54,326 bases of DNA from Terrimicrobiaceae bacterium (GCA_028713285.1 JAQTOP010000012.1:1-54326), one strand, 5' to 3'. Counted from the stretch's first letter, positions 44,947 through 54,203 are shown. Notes: generated by a model from the sequence alone, not told the origin. Made by a program: numbers and translations.

Positions 44947-46278
44947 TCATGCCGCCGCGTCAAGTTGGATAATGTTCCCGGCGACCGCCGCAGGGGTGAG
45001 CGCCCAATACTCCTCGATGTCCGCCTCATCTTTGACGACCTCGCGGTAGTGGCGATACAACATGCGGGCGTTTTGGTGGCCCATTTGCTCGGCGGTAAGC
45101 GCGGCGTTCTGGTGTTTGGCAAGGTGGTAGGAACCGAAGGAGTGTCGAAGAACATCCTCGGGCCAGCCATCCTGCCAGCCCATCGCCCGGCAGAGCGCCC
45201 AACGCTTACGGCGAAAATTTACTGGCAGCAGCCGAGCCGATTCCTTGCGGCAGGCAAGCAACCATTCCCCCAAGTTGTCGGAAATGGTGATAATGCGGCG
45301 ATTACCGTCCTTGGTGATCTCGGCGGGAAGATCAATGTGCTTCCGCTTGAAATCCACCATGCCCCAGGTCATGAGGGCGGACTCCTCGGGACGCACCCCG
45401 GCGAAACAGCCGACCACCATCATCGGAACCATGTCCATCGGAGGAACCGTCATGGACACCGCTCCGAATTTTCCCCGCCAAAGTTCCTTCTCGTTCTCCT
45501 CCGCCTCGACCTTGAAACCGGTCGTGACGAGGTGAAGCAGCTTGCGAGCTTCTTCGATGAACAGGATGCGCACGGGTGCCTTCTTCGTGGTCGCCTCCTC
45601 CACGGTCATACCGAGGCACGGATTCGCCGCTAGGTGGTGTTGCTTGACCGCCCAGGAGAACAGCACGGAGAGATTGCGCAGCATGTTTCGCTCGCCAGCG
45701 GGCTGGAGGGAACAGTCGTTGAGAAATTTCCGAACGTCCGGCTGGCCGACGCCGTTGATGGCTTTTTTCTTTGGAGCGGGCAGCCATTTTTCAAAACGAT
45801 TCCAACGCTTCTTGAGGTCTGCAATGTAGGCCGGGCGTTTGCTCTTCGCCTTCTCCTTCAAGGCGCGCTCAATGGCTTCCCCCACCGAGACGGTTCCCGC
45901 AGGTGGGTTGGAGTGACGGACGGCGAACTCCACTGCTTTGGTGAGAGTCAGCCCGGCCTTCTCGCAGGCGCGAAAGGCCGCATGGGCCTCCGCGAGCTGC
46001 GCGGCGGAGAGCGTGAAAGCAGCCGCCCCAGCCGTCGCCTTCAAATCCACTATCGAACCAGGAGCGGCTTTATGCTTGGTGGTGCCGTCTCCAAAAATCC
46101 ATTCCCGGGCGGAATTTACATCGGGAAAGTCCTTCTTGAGCACGCTGCCACCGGTGAACCTCTCCCCAAGCCGAACACGAATAAATGTCCGTCCCCGACC
46201 CGACTCGGATTTTGACACCCCAACACCAGGAGGCAGATCGGCGATGAGAGCTTTCTTCTTGCGTTTTCCGAGGGGCAT
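44947..46278 (-). CDS. int: Tyrosine recombinase (integrase)
   Basis: This 443-residue integrase has an arm-binding and core-binding N terminus and a C-terminal catalytic domain: R296 in AGVRPEES, DVLRHSFGS (R378), MGH (H401) and Y411 in YRHYREVV. The first His of the HxxR box is Asp, a tolerated change. It ends the element at its attR side, 71 bp from the core repeat, and would catalyse integration into tRNA-Phe and excision with an excisionase. Confidence 0.93.
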   Translation of the reverse strand: MPLGKRKKKALIADLPPGVGVSKSESGRGRTFIRVRLGERFTGGSVLKKDFPDVNSAREWIFGDGTTKHKAAPGSIVDLKATAGAAAFTLSAAQLAEAHAAFRACEKAGLTLTKAVEFAVRHSNPPAGTVSVGEAIERALKEKAKSKRPAYIADLKKRWNRFEKWLPAPKKKAINGVGQPDVRKFLNDCSLQPAGERNMLRNLSVLFSWAVKQHHLAANPCLGMTVEEATTKKAPVRILFIEEARKLLHLVTTGFKVEAEENEKELWRGKFGAVSMTVPPMDMVPMMVVGCFAGVRPEESALMTWGMVDFKRKHIDLPAEITKDGNRRIITISDNLGEWLLACRKESARLLPVNFRRKRWALCRAMGWQDGWPEDVLRHSFGSYHLAKHQNAALTAEQMGHQNARMLYRHYREVVKDEADIEEYWALTPAAVAGNIIQLDAAA

Positions 46279-46305
46279 AAGCGATTCTGGTTATATAAAC
46301 AAGTA

Positions 46306-46322
46306 TCCGCCAACTGTCCGCC
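46306..46322 (+). promoter_or_regulatory. Candidate integrase arm-type sites, right end
   Basis: TCCGCC at 46306 and 46317, 11 bp apart and in the same orientation as the left pair, lies between the int start and attR. TATATAA at about 46291-46298 could be the int -10 region, so binding here would also repress int. Confidence 0.5.
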
Positions 46323-46348
46323 GAAATCAAGTTATAGTGTAAAACAGC

Positions 46349-46399
46349 AGGACTGAAAATCCTCGTGTCGGGGGTTCGATTCCCTCCCCAGCCACCACT
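46349..46399 (+). repeat. attR core (51-bp direct repeat)
   Basis: This is an exact copy of 32399-32449, ending in the displaced 3' part of tRNA-Phe including CCA. No tRNA 5' half precedes it. Confidence 0.93.
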
Positions 46400-46404
46400 T
46401 TGAA

Positions 46405-46446
46405 AAGCTCGCAGAGCCGCTTAAACACAAGCTCTGCGAGCTTTTT
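46405..46446 (+). terminator. Terminator beyond attR (displaced tRNA-Phe terminator)
   Basis: AAGCTCGCAGAG (46405-46416) and CTCTGCGAGCTT (46432-46443) form a perfect 12-bp stem followed by T-run to 46446. It is probably the terminator that once served tRNA-Phe. Confidence 0.85.
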
Positions 46447-46535
46447 GGTTTTTCGGAGCGTTCCAACAGGAAACACATGGAAACGACGGGAAGTGGTCTG
46501 AATTTATACGCCACTTCTACGCCGGAAAGCAGGGG

Positions 46536-47501
46536 TTACAGCCTCATTCGTATTCCAGCACGCTGTTGCTGTCGCTGCTGTTCGATTTCGAGGACTCGGA
46601 TGACAATTCGTAGGGTTCGCAGGAGCCCGACAAGGAGTTGACCTCCCCGGAAGTGATGGCCTTGAGCAATTCGTCCGATTGAAGCTCCTCGGGCAAGGAG
46701 ACCAACCAACTCTCCAGCCGTGTTCGAATATGCAGGCCGTGTCCGGGAACGATTTCGAGCAGGTCGATTTCCGTGATGGGCAATGCCCGATTTTCCAGAC
46801 ACAGCCATCCGGTGGGTTTGGCGTTTGGGTTTGGATTGATGCAACTGGCGTGTTCCTGCCAGATCGGGCTTCTCGACGACGGAGAGGGACTTCGGAATTT
46901 GTTTGCGGGACTTGCGATCATGGTTCTTGAGTTTGTTGAGTTGAGAGTTGATTTCCGCCAGACGGCGGGAGTCGGAGGAAATGAGTTTGTTGATTTCGTC
47001 CTTGCGGAGTCGGCAGCCGTTCCGGGTCATGGCGGCGGCTTTTGCGCCAAGGTGCTTGGTGGCGGGTCGGTCAATGCCCTGGGCTTGCAGCGAACGACAG
47101 TTGACTCCTTCCGATATTCCCGCTTTCCGCAGAGCACGATTACAGCGGGTTTCCCACATCTCGCGGATTCGCTCAACTTCGACGGGGCCGAGTTTCCGGT
47201 CGTCGAGATTGCGAATTTTCGCCTTGGAAAAATTGCCGTTGGCGTCCACGGCGCGGGTCGTCATGAAAATGTGGCCGTGGACATTGCGATGGTCGCCTTT
47301 CGTGTTCGGATGGTGCAGACTCACGCAAAGCCCCGTCCCGTAGGTGTCGCGCAATTGAAGGCCGAACCCGCGCACAAGGTCCCATTGCGCTTTCGTGCTC
47401 AACTCGTGCGGCACGGCCACGTCCATCGCCCGGCCCACGCTGACAGCCAATCGGCCAATCCTTCGGGAATTCCTCTGCAGGGCGAAGTTTCCGTCTCATG
47501 C
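46536..47501 (-). pseudogene. Broken MobA/MobL-type relaxase
   Basis: The coding stretch contains VAVPHELSTKAQWDLV and the histidine-rich nicking motif HHPNTKGDHRNVHGHIFMTT, but no start or N-terminal relaxase segment; the frame closes upstream at a TGA near 47502. Downstream of about 46900 the reading shifts: the natural C terminus, with LPEELQSDELLKAITSGEV and an acidic, serine-rich tail, lies in another frame ending at 46544. So it is truncated at the 5' end and frameshifted. It is a remnant of an older mobile element next to attR. Confidence 0.75.
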
Positions 47502-47741
47502 GGAAACAGATAGCGCGTTGAAATGGAGGGCTTACCCCGAATTCGGGGCAAAATTTCGGCCGTTCCTGCGATGGGAAATGTATCATCCGACCTACGCTAG
47601 AGCTGGGGTTCAGGCAGCCAGTTCCCAACCCGGAACAGTTTGAGATTACTCAGTCACAAAATCGTGCGGGCGCTCTCACGTCCGCATCGTCGCTCGGATT
47701 TCAAAAAAGATTGCTCGCGAGACGAACAATCTTTGAAAAAT

Positions 47742-48896
47742 TCAGATGGCCTCTTCAGCGTTCAGAATATCCATATACCGCTCGTAGGCGAACACATGGG
47801 CCTTTCCCCGGCTGGGCAATTCCCGCAGAATGCCAAGCTTCACAAGCTGCCTGGCCGACGCGTGTAAAGTCGGAATGGAAATCGGCAGGCTTTTGTGCGC
47901 CTCCCGGACAGAACTGACCGGATGCGCCTGAAAAAAGCGATGCACTTCGAGAGCGGAAGGGGCCGCGCGACCGATATCGCTGATTCGCTCCCGGTCCTCC
48001 TTGAAAAGCTCGAGAAGGCGAGTGGCCGTTTGAAAAGCCTGATTTCCCGTGACCGCCACTCCTTCAAAGAAAAATGCCAGCCACGCCTCCCAATCTCCCT
48101 TTTCCCGGATTTGATTGAGCAGGTCGTAGTAGAGGTCGCGATGGCGTTTGAAAAACAGGCTCAGGTAAAGGAGCGGTTGACGGAGCGTTCCATCCGCGCA
48201 GAGCAGCAAGGTGATGAGCAGTCGCCCGACGCGGCCATTTCCGTCCAGAAATGGATGGATGGTTTCAAATTGAGCGTGGGCCATGCCCGCTTTCAGCAAG
48301 GTGGTGATTGCCTCGTCGTGCAGAAATTTTTCCAGCCGGTCGAGACAAGGCATCACTTCTTCTGCCGGAGGCGGGACGAACCGGGCGTTGCCGGGACGCG
48401 TGCCGCCAATCCAATTCTGGCTCGTCCGAAATTCGCCCGGCTGCTTCCGGCTGCCGCGGCCTTTCGAAAGCAGGATTTCATGGAGCTCACGGATCAACCG
48501 CAGCGAGATCGGAAATCCCTCGCGGAGTCGATTCATTCCATGCTCCAGCGCCGCCACGTAGTTGGAAACTTCCTGCACGTCACTGATGGGAACTCCCGGC
48601 GCTTCATTGTTCTCGAACAAGAGGAGATCGGAAAGAGAGGATTGCGTGCCTTCGATTTGCGAAGAGAGGACGGCTTCCTTGCGCACATAGCTGTAGAGAA
48701 ACACACTGGTCTCGGGCAAGATGGTGGCGATGCCATCCAGACGCCCCAGGGCGGAACTGGCTGCCGCAAACTGCGCTTCCAGTTCGGAAGACCACGCCAG
48801 CGGCGGCACTGGCGGAAGCGGTTTCGGCACGAACGCGCGAGCCCTCTCGCCCACCGTGGAAATGGTGAGATATTGTCCTTGAATGCCCCGTTTCAT
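47742..48896 (-). CDS. Fic-family AMPylation-type protein with self-inhibition motif
   Basis: This 384-residue protein has the Fic motif HPFLDGNGRVGR (214-225) and, N-terminal to it, the inhibitory motif S78-S-Q-I-E82-G83, which marks class II Fic proteins that block their own ATP site. The C terminus (ALEVHRFFQAHPVSSVREA, then LHASARQLVKLGIL) is a winged helix-turn-helix, so DNA binding is likely. Upstream inverted repeats could be its operator. It probably AMPylates a target and represses its own gene. Confidence 0.92.
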   Translation of the reverse strand: MKRGIQGQYLTISTVGERARAFVPKPLPPVPPLAWSSELEAQFAAASSALGRLDGIATILPETSVFLYSYVRKEAVLSSQIEGTQSSLSDLLLFENNEAPGVPISDVQEVSNYVAALEHGMNRLREGFPISLRLIRELHEILLSKGRGSRKQPGEFRTSQNWIGGTRPGNARFVPPPAEEVMPCLDRLEKFLHDEAITTLLKAGMAHAQFETIHPFLDGNGRVGRLLITLLLCADGTLRQPLLYLSLFFKRHRDLYYDLLNQIREKGDWEAWLAFFFEGVAVTGNQAFQTATRLLELFKEDRERISDIGRAAPSALEVHRFFQAHPVSSVREAHKSLPISIPTLHASARQLVKLGILRELPSRGKAHVFAYERYMDILNAEEAI

Positions 48897-48915
48897 GGGG
48901 ACAAATCTACAGGAT

Positions 48916-48990
48916 CATCTTTAACAACGCCAGCCCTTCCGTTAAAGATGCTGGATTATTATTAACAGAACCCCTTTATCGTAAAAGATG
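48916..48990. promoter_or_regulatory. Fic operator: three copies of GTTAAAGATG
   Basis: CATCTTTAAC (48916-48925) and GTTAAAGATG (48941-48950) are exact inverted copies; GTAAAAGATG (48981-48990) is a third, one-mismatch copy 40 bp on. They lie just upstream of the Fic start, over a TAATAAT that could be its -10 box. Confidence 0.6.
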
Positions 48991-49048
48991 CAACGTCTTC
49001 ACGTCGGCTGGATTTCACTCAGACACGAACACCAACGCTAAAGCCGAA

Positions 49049-52012
49049 TTACGGCAAGTCGGAGGCGGTGACGACGACATCAAAGTCAACGGACAGCGTC
49101 TCGAAGTGGCGGCGGCCACAGCGGATTTTTTCGGCCTCGCTGTTGCGCAGTTTCTCGAAATTCTTGGTTCCCTTTGTTTCGCGCACGAGATAGAGCACGG
49201 TGTCGTCGTGTTTCAGGATGGCCCAGTCGGGATTGTATTTTCCAATCGGGGTTTCGATCTCGAACCATCCCGGCAGCTTGACGAAAAGTTTGATGTCTTC
49301 CCGCTTGTCGAGCTTTGCCGCGAACTCTCGCTCGATCTCCGAGTCGTAAACCACGGCATCATAGATCGACTTCTCCACTTCGAGCCGGTTGTTGAGATAA
49401 CCGACGATTTCCTCCTCCTCGAAAAGGCGCATGCTCCATTCTTCGTCACCGAGGCGCTCGTATTTAATTCCGTCGATCATGAGGCGGTGCAGCTCGCGGT
49501 TGAGGATGCCGGCAATTGCCTCCATGAACTTTTGCGGATTGTTGAAGAAATCCTGCATCCGCCCGCTTTCGGTGAGAATACGGACGAGCGTCGCGCGGGT
49601 CAGTTCCGTCTCGTTTTGGAGATAGGCCACGATGTCCGGTAACGGCCCGGAATAGGCGACGGTTTCATTACGTTCCCGGATGACGGTTCCCTCGATGCCG
49701 CCCCGCCCGAGTTCGGCCTGGGTTTCGGTGTAGCGCACTTTCGCAGGTTTGATGGCTTCCATCTCCTTGATCGCTTTCACCGAGCGCGCGACGAGTTCCT
49801 CCGTCGAGTATTCGACCGAAAACGTCGTCTTCGGTTTGATGCGACTCCAGAGTTCCTGAAATTCCGGGTCGAGCGTGACTTCCTTTTTGAAACGGAGCTT
49901 TTTACCTTCCTCGTCCGGCTTGACGTGCCGCTCCATCTGGTAGCTCTGCAACGTCTCGATGATGTCGGATTTCAATTCCGCCCGTTCGGCCGGCAATCCC
50001 AAATCGAAGCCCGGTGCCTGCGGGTTGAACTTTGGAAGAATTTTCCCGGCTTGATCCAGAAAGCCGCGTTCGATGAGTCCCTTCCAAATCGCCTCCGACT
50101 GCTCACGGCCAACCGGTTTCTCGATTTCGCCATCCATCGTAACGAGTTTGGAGAAGGCCAGTTTCGGCACCTTTCCGAAGGTGACACCGCAGTCCTCCTC
50201 GTATTCCGTCTGGAGCGAACGGGCAAAGTCGTCGTAGCTCTCATTCGCGACGACGAGAAGCTTGTTGATATTCTCGTCGAATACGCGCTCGCCGTTCTGA
50301 TTGACGGGAAGGCGAAGCCCTCGGCCGATCTCCTGACGTTTCTTCGTGGCAGACCGCGTTTCGTTCAGCGTGCAAATCTGGAAGACATTCGGATTGTCCC
50401 AGCCTTCGCGCAGCGCGGAGTGGCTGAAAATGAAGCGCAACGGCTCATCGAGAGAAAGAAGCTGCTCTTTCTTCTGCATGATGAGCGAATAAACGTCGTC
50501 ATCCGCCTGGGTGCTGCCGTTGGTATCTTTCAGCACGCCCTTCTTGTCCTGGGCAAAATACCCGTTGTGGAGCAGTTCTAGCGGTAGGGCTGCCGTGGGC
50601 AGGTTCCGATAGCGATCCTGCACGATGAGTTTTCGGAACGCTGCTTCAAATTCCTCGGCGAACTTGCCCGGCGTCGGCTTGCCGTCCTCGTCGTAGGCGC
50701 GGTAGTTGGCAACTTTATCGATGAAGAAAAGCGTAAGCACTTTCAGCCCCTTGCCCTGCACCTGAAGTTCCTTTTCAAGATGCTTGCGGACGGTGTTCTC
50801 GATCTGCACGCGCCATACATCGTCGCGCATGCCGCCGATTTCCTGGCCGAGATTCAAGGCGCGTCCGTTGGTAAAGGCGACATGCTCCGCGCCCGGAGTG
50901 GCATCGACATAATCCACCACCCAGTTGTCCTGATAGCAGGCTCGCTCATTCGACAGGAGGTGGAGGTCTTCCGCGCCCTTCACCTTGAACACCTTTTCCT
51001 TCACCCCTCCGCCGGTCTGAATGTGGATCGCCAGTTTGGCGAAAGGCTTTTTCCCGCCGGGAGCATAGCCAACATTCGTCACCTTCACGAAAGCCCCGTT
51101 CATGGCATCGCCCGCCGTCGCGCTGGCGACGACGATCTGCTTGACCAACCGGAGTTCGTAGGCGCGGATCGGGTCGAGATTATAAACGAGGTTGTAGGGG
51201 TTTTTGTGCGTTGCGGAGTAACGCAGCGTGCAGAGCGGATTCAGCGCCCGAATGGCATCCTGCGCCTTGTCGGTGCTGTCCACGCTTTGCGGCTCGTCGA
51301 TGATCACGATGGGACGCGTGGCCTGCACGAATTCAATCGGCTGGCGGCCCGAGAGCTTGTCGTTCTCCTTGTAGATGACGTTGCTGCGATTCTCCGTTTC
51401 GGTTCCGGTAAAGTTTTTGCGGAAGGCGTCGATGTTGATGACGAGCACCTGGATCGTGTTGCTCGTCGCAAACTGCCGCAGCTTGTTCACCTTCTTCGCG
51501 TCGTAAACGAAGTGCTCGAATTCGACGTTGTTGAAGAGCGCCCGGAGATGCTCGCGGGTAATTTCAAGATTCTTCAAGACGCCCTCGCGAATCGCGACGC
51601 TTGGCACCACGATGATGAACTTCTTGAACCCATACTTGCGGTTCAACTCGAAGATGGTCCGCAGATAGACATAGGTTTTGCCGGTTCCCGTTTCCATCTC
51701 GACGGAAAAATGGGGACACCATTGCCCGCCGCCCGTTCCCGACCACTGCCAGCCCAGAACGTCTTCGGAGAGTTCGAGGTCGTTCTGTTCCTGAACCTGC
51801 CGCAGGTTTTGCAGGAGGCGTTCCTTGCCGATCAGCAGTTGGTTGCCGACGCCAAGCTCCGTGCGCGCCTGGCCGGCGAACAACTCGGTGTCCATCGTCT
51901 GAAAAATCACCGAAAAATCCGGCTTTTCCAGCGGCTGCCCGTCGAACAACTCGACAACCGCATTCACCGCGTCGAGTTGATACTGCTGCTTGGGGTCGAA
52001 TTGGATTTTCAT
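49049..52012 (-). CDS. res: Type III restriction endonuclease subunit Res
   Basis: This 987-residue subunit has a helicase motor with Walker A METGTGKT (106-113), the DEPQ box (IIDEPQSVDS) and IGRGLRLPVNQNG, then a C-terminal PD-(D/E)xK nuclease (YNPDWAILK and VRETKGT). Type III Res needs Mod for target recognition and cutting. Its start overlaps the RhuM-like gene by 4 bp. Length is normal, so this half is intact even though mod is broken. Confidence 0.95.
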   Translation of the reverse strand: MKIQFDPKQQYQLDAVNAVVELFDGQPLEKPDFSVIFQTMDTELFAGQARTELGVGNQLLIGKERLLQNLRQVQEQNDLELSEDVLGWQWSGTGGGQWCPHFSVEMETGTGKTYVYLRTIFELNRKYGFKKFIIVVPSVAIREGVLKNLEITREHLRALFNNVEFEHFVYDAKKVNKLRQFATSNTIQVLVINIDAFRKNFTGTETENRSNVIYKENDKLSGRQPIEFVQATRPIVIIDEPQSVDSTDKAQDAIRALNPLCTLRYSATHKNPYNLVYNLDPIRAYELRLVKQIVVASATAGDAMNGAFVKVTNVGYAPGGKKPFAKLAIHIQTGGGVKEKVFKVKGAEDLHLLSNERACYQDNWVVDYVDATPGAEHVAFTNGRALNLGQEIGGMRDDVWRVQIENTVRKHLEKELQVQGKGLKVLTLFFIDKVANYRAYDEDGKPTPGKFAEEFEAAFRKLIVQDRYRNLPTAALPLELLHNGYFAQDKKGVLKDTNGSTQADDDVYSLIMQKKEQLLSLDEPLRFIFSHSALREGWDNPNVFQICTLNETRSATKKRQEIGRGLRLPVNQNGERVFDENINKLLVVANESYDDFARSLQTEYEEDCGVTFGKVPKLAFSKLVTMDGEIEKPVGREQSEAIWKGLIERGFLDQAGKILPKFNPQAPGFDLGLPAERAELKSDIIETLQSYQMERHVKPDEEGKKLRFKKEVTLDPEFQELWSRIKPKTTFSVEYSTEELVARSVKAIKEMEAIKPAKVRYTETQAELGRGGIEGTVIRERNETVAYSGPLPDIVAYLQNETELTRATLVRILTESGRMQDFFNNPQKFMEAIAGILNRELHRLMIDGIKYERLGDEEWSMRLFEEEEIVGYLNNRLEVEKSIYDAVVYDSEIEREFAAKLDKREDIKLFVKLPGWFEIETPIGKYNPDWAILKHDDTVLYLVRETKGTKNFEKLRNSEAEKIRCGRRHFETLSVDFDVVVTASDLP

Positions 52013-53049
52013 TCGTTCTTCCGCTTTTTCCCTTTCGCAGGCCCGAGCTTCTTCACTTTCTCCACCGCCTGCTCAAACGCCTGCTCCACCGGCGACGGCA
52101 TTGTGTCCGCGATTGCCCGGTATTTTTCATACTCTCCCGCCGCCTTCGCCAGTGCCGCCTCGTGCGACACTTTTCCGGGGTGCGTCAAAATCTCGCGCTC
52201 ACTCAGCCGCATAAAATCATCCAGTTTCACAATCCAGTCGCGCATCGTCATGGCCCGACGGTTGCGAGCCTGGAGTGTCGCAAAGTCCAGATACAGAGAG
52301 ACGATCAGGTTGAGGGATTCCAACTCCTCTTCCTTCAGATAATTCTTCGCCACACTCGCGTCCGCCTTTCGCGGACGGCTGCCCGGCCACGTCATCATGC
52401 CCATGTTCGGTTTGGCAGCATCCGCACGCTCCTTCACGATCTCCGCCGCCGTGTGCCCGTGCGCCGCCCAGTGCATCTTGTTTTGGATGGTCGCAAAGAA
52501 GTCCTGAGAGACTTCCTCCCGCGGGTCGTAGTCCACGCTCGTCGCGTAAATATCCAGCACCTTGCGCCAGAAGACCTTTTCCGAGGAGCGGATATCCCGA
52601 ATGCGCTCCAGCAGTTCCTCAAAGTAATTTCCACCGCCCGACTCTTTGAGCCGTTCATCGTCCATCGTGAAACCCTTCACCAGATATTCCCGCAGCCGTT
52701 GCGTCGCCCAGATGCGGAACTGCGTGCCCCGGTGCGACTTCACCCGGTAGCCCACCGAGATGACCACATCCAGATTGTAAAACTCGATCTCCCGGCTCAC
52801 CTCCCGGTTCCCCTCCTGCTGAACTGTTGCATATTTTGCAACAGTTCCCGCCATGCTCAATTCACCTTCCTCAAAGACATTTTTGATGTGCTTGGAGATG
52901 ACCGATTTATCGCGCTGAAACAGCTCCGCCATCTGGTTCAATGAAAGCCACGCCGTCTCCCCGCGAAAGCGGACTTCCACACGCGTCCGCTCATCCTGCG
53001 TCTGGTAAAGGATGATTTCGTCGTTGGGGTTCGGATCTGAGGCGCTCAT
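52009..53049 (-). CDS. RhuM-family protein
   Basis: This 346-residue protein shows the RhuM features: WLSLNQMAELFQRDKSVISKHIKNV near the N terminus, a DNA-binding-like region, and REIEFYNLDVVISVGYRVKS. RhuM genes are often found inside restriction loci, but their role is unsettled. It lies between res and the GxxExxY gene, with ATGA overlaps on both sides, so it is part of the same transcript. Confidence 0.85.
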   Translation of the reverse strand: MSASDPNPNDEIILYQTQDERTRVEVRFRGETAWLSLNQMAELFQRDKSVISKHIKNVFEEGELSMAGTVAKYATVQQEGNREVSREIEFYNLDVVISVGYRVKSHRGTQFRIWATQRLREYLVKGFTMDDERLKESGGGNYFEELLERIRDIRSSEKVFWRKVLDIYATSVDYDPREEVSQDFFATIQNKMHWAAHGHTAAEIVKERADAAKPNMGMMTWPGSRPRKADASVAKNYLKEEELESLNLIVSLYLDFATLQARNRRAMTMRDWIVKLDDFMRLSEREILTHPGKVSHEAALAKAAGEYEKYRAIADTMPSPVEQAFEQAVEKVKKLGPAKGKKRKNE

Positions 53050-53495
53050 TGAACCGCAAAGAACGCAAAGAGCGCAGAGAGGAAAGATGCGGTCGAGCCT
53101 CCTTGCTTTTTCTGCTCTCGCTGCTGGTTCCAGATGAATTTTTGGATTTGAAACTTGTAGCTGCCGAAATTGATCAGCACGCCATGCTCTAGACGGGCGG
53201 ACTTGAGATAGCCGAGGATTTGCGCCTCATGCTCAGGGGCCAGTATTTTGGCCGTCTTCAATTCCACAATCAGGCAATCCTCAACGAGAAGATCGGCAAA
53301 GTAATCGCCGATGAGCGTGCCGTCTTCGTCATAGACCTTGATCGGCTCCTGCTGCTTCACATTCAGTCCCGCTTTCCGCAACCGGTGAGCCAGCGCGTTC
53401 TCATACACTTTCTCCAAATGCCCGTGTGCATGAAAATCGTGGATGTCGTAAGCCGTCTGCCGGACTTGGTCGCACAATACTTTGATGTCTTTCAT
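53046..53495 (-). CDS. GxxExxY protein
   Basis: This 149-residue protein has the family motif GHLEKVYENAL and the PD-(D/E)xK-like core DYFADLLVEDCLIVELKTAK, suggesting a small nuclease fold. Its last residues (LSALFAFFAVQ) are coded by the left flanking repeat and are probably not native. The stop overlaps the RhuM-like start. Function in restriction loci is unknown. Confidence 0.85.
   Translation of the reverse strand: MKDIKVLCDQVRQTAYDIHDFHAHGHLEKVYENALAHRLRKAGLNVKQQEPIKVYDEDGTLIGDYFADLLVEDCLIVELKTAKILAPEHEAQILGYLKSARLEHGVLINFGSYKFQIQKFIWNQQREQKKQGGSTASFLSALFAFFAVQ
53052..53082 (+). repeat. Flanking repeat of the GxxExxY gene, left copy
   Basis: Reads AACCGCAAAGAACGCAAAG on the plus strand and continues with purine-rich sequence; it matches the inverted copy at 53501-53533 at about 25 of 31 positions. 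Confidence 0.65.
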
Positions 53496-53500
53496 CGGTT

Positions 53501-53533
53501 CCTTTCTTTGTGTTCTCTGCGTTCTCTGCGGTT
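53501..53533 (-). repeat. Flanking repeat of the GxxExxY gene, right copy
   Basis: The minus strand reads AACCGCAGAGAACGCAGAG and continues, inverted relative to the left copy. It ends at the mod stop codon. Confidence 0.65.
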
Positions 53534-54203
53534 AAACTGTCCGGAAACTGGTGACGCCCTTGGTTTTCATCGTTTGGACGGCGTTGGTTTTGAGCTGGTC
53601 GTTTCCGGCGAAACCTTCGTCGAGACAGACGACGCGCTCGGGTTTGCGGTAGGCCATCTCCTTGATGACTTCCTGGGTAAGAGTCTTTTCCAGGCAGATG
53701 AGCATCGCGCCCTCGGCGATGCTGAAGACGGTCTGGCCCGCTAGCGCCAGTGTCTCGATCGGCGTAGTGGGCGGGAAGCCGCTCTTGAGCAAGATTTCAA
53801 AAAGGATGTCCTCGGGTGTGCGGCCTTCGACGATGTGGCGGACATGCATTTCGAGCTGCTGAGTCAGCGCCGCTGGTTCTTTGGGAACTTCGGCATTCCA
53901 CGTTCTGAAGTTCGAACTTTGGAGTTTGAAGACTTTGAAGCCGCGATCTGGTTTTGCGCGTCCCTCCAACTCAAGCGTTCCCGCGTCCTCGTCGTTTAGC
54001 TTTTTGATGACGCGGCGCACTCGCTCTTTTCCAATGTCAGAAATGGTTTTGAACCCAGCGGCTATCGCTATCTTTCCAACCTTGTCCTTTGGGTCACAGG
54101 GTTCAGGAAGTTGGACGACGATAAAATGTAGATTGAAACCGTCTTCGGCGTTGAGTGTGAGGACTGATTCGGCAGTCGTTGCAGATCCGCCAAAGAAGTC
54201 TAA
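53532..54203 (-). pseudogene. mod: Type III methyltransferase subunit Mod, C-terminal part, cut by an IS
   Basis: The remaining C-terminal stretch keeps TLLDFFGGSATTAESVL, the SAM-binding motif of this beta-class methyltransferase, and then FIVVQLPEP and the C-terminal domain. The upstream part with DPPY and target recognition is beyond the IS. The open frame runs from the stop at 53532 to the target-site TAA at 54201-54203, where the IS begins. Mod is therefore not expressed as a whole protein from this copy. Confidence 0.85.

Larger units (their letters stand above)
32399..46399. mobile_element. Integrative (probably mobilizable) defence element in tRNA-Phe
   Basis: A 51-bp exact direct repeat bounds about 13.95 kb. 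The element contains a tyrosine integrase directly beside the right end, an excisionase-like gene, an HUH Rep, a relaxase-like gene, a toxin-antitoxin pair, and a type I restriction-modification plus SIR2 cargo. No mating-pore genes are present, so transfer would need a helper. Base composition is visibly less GC-rich than the chromosomal part to the left. Confidence 0.9.
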
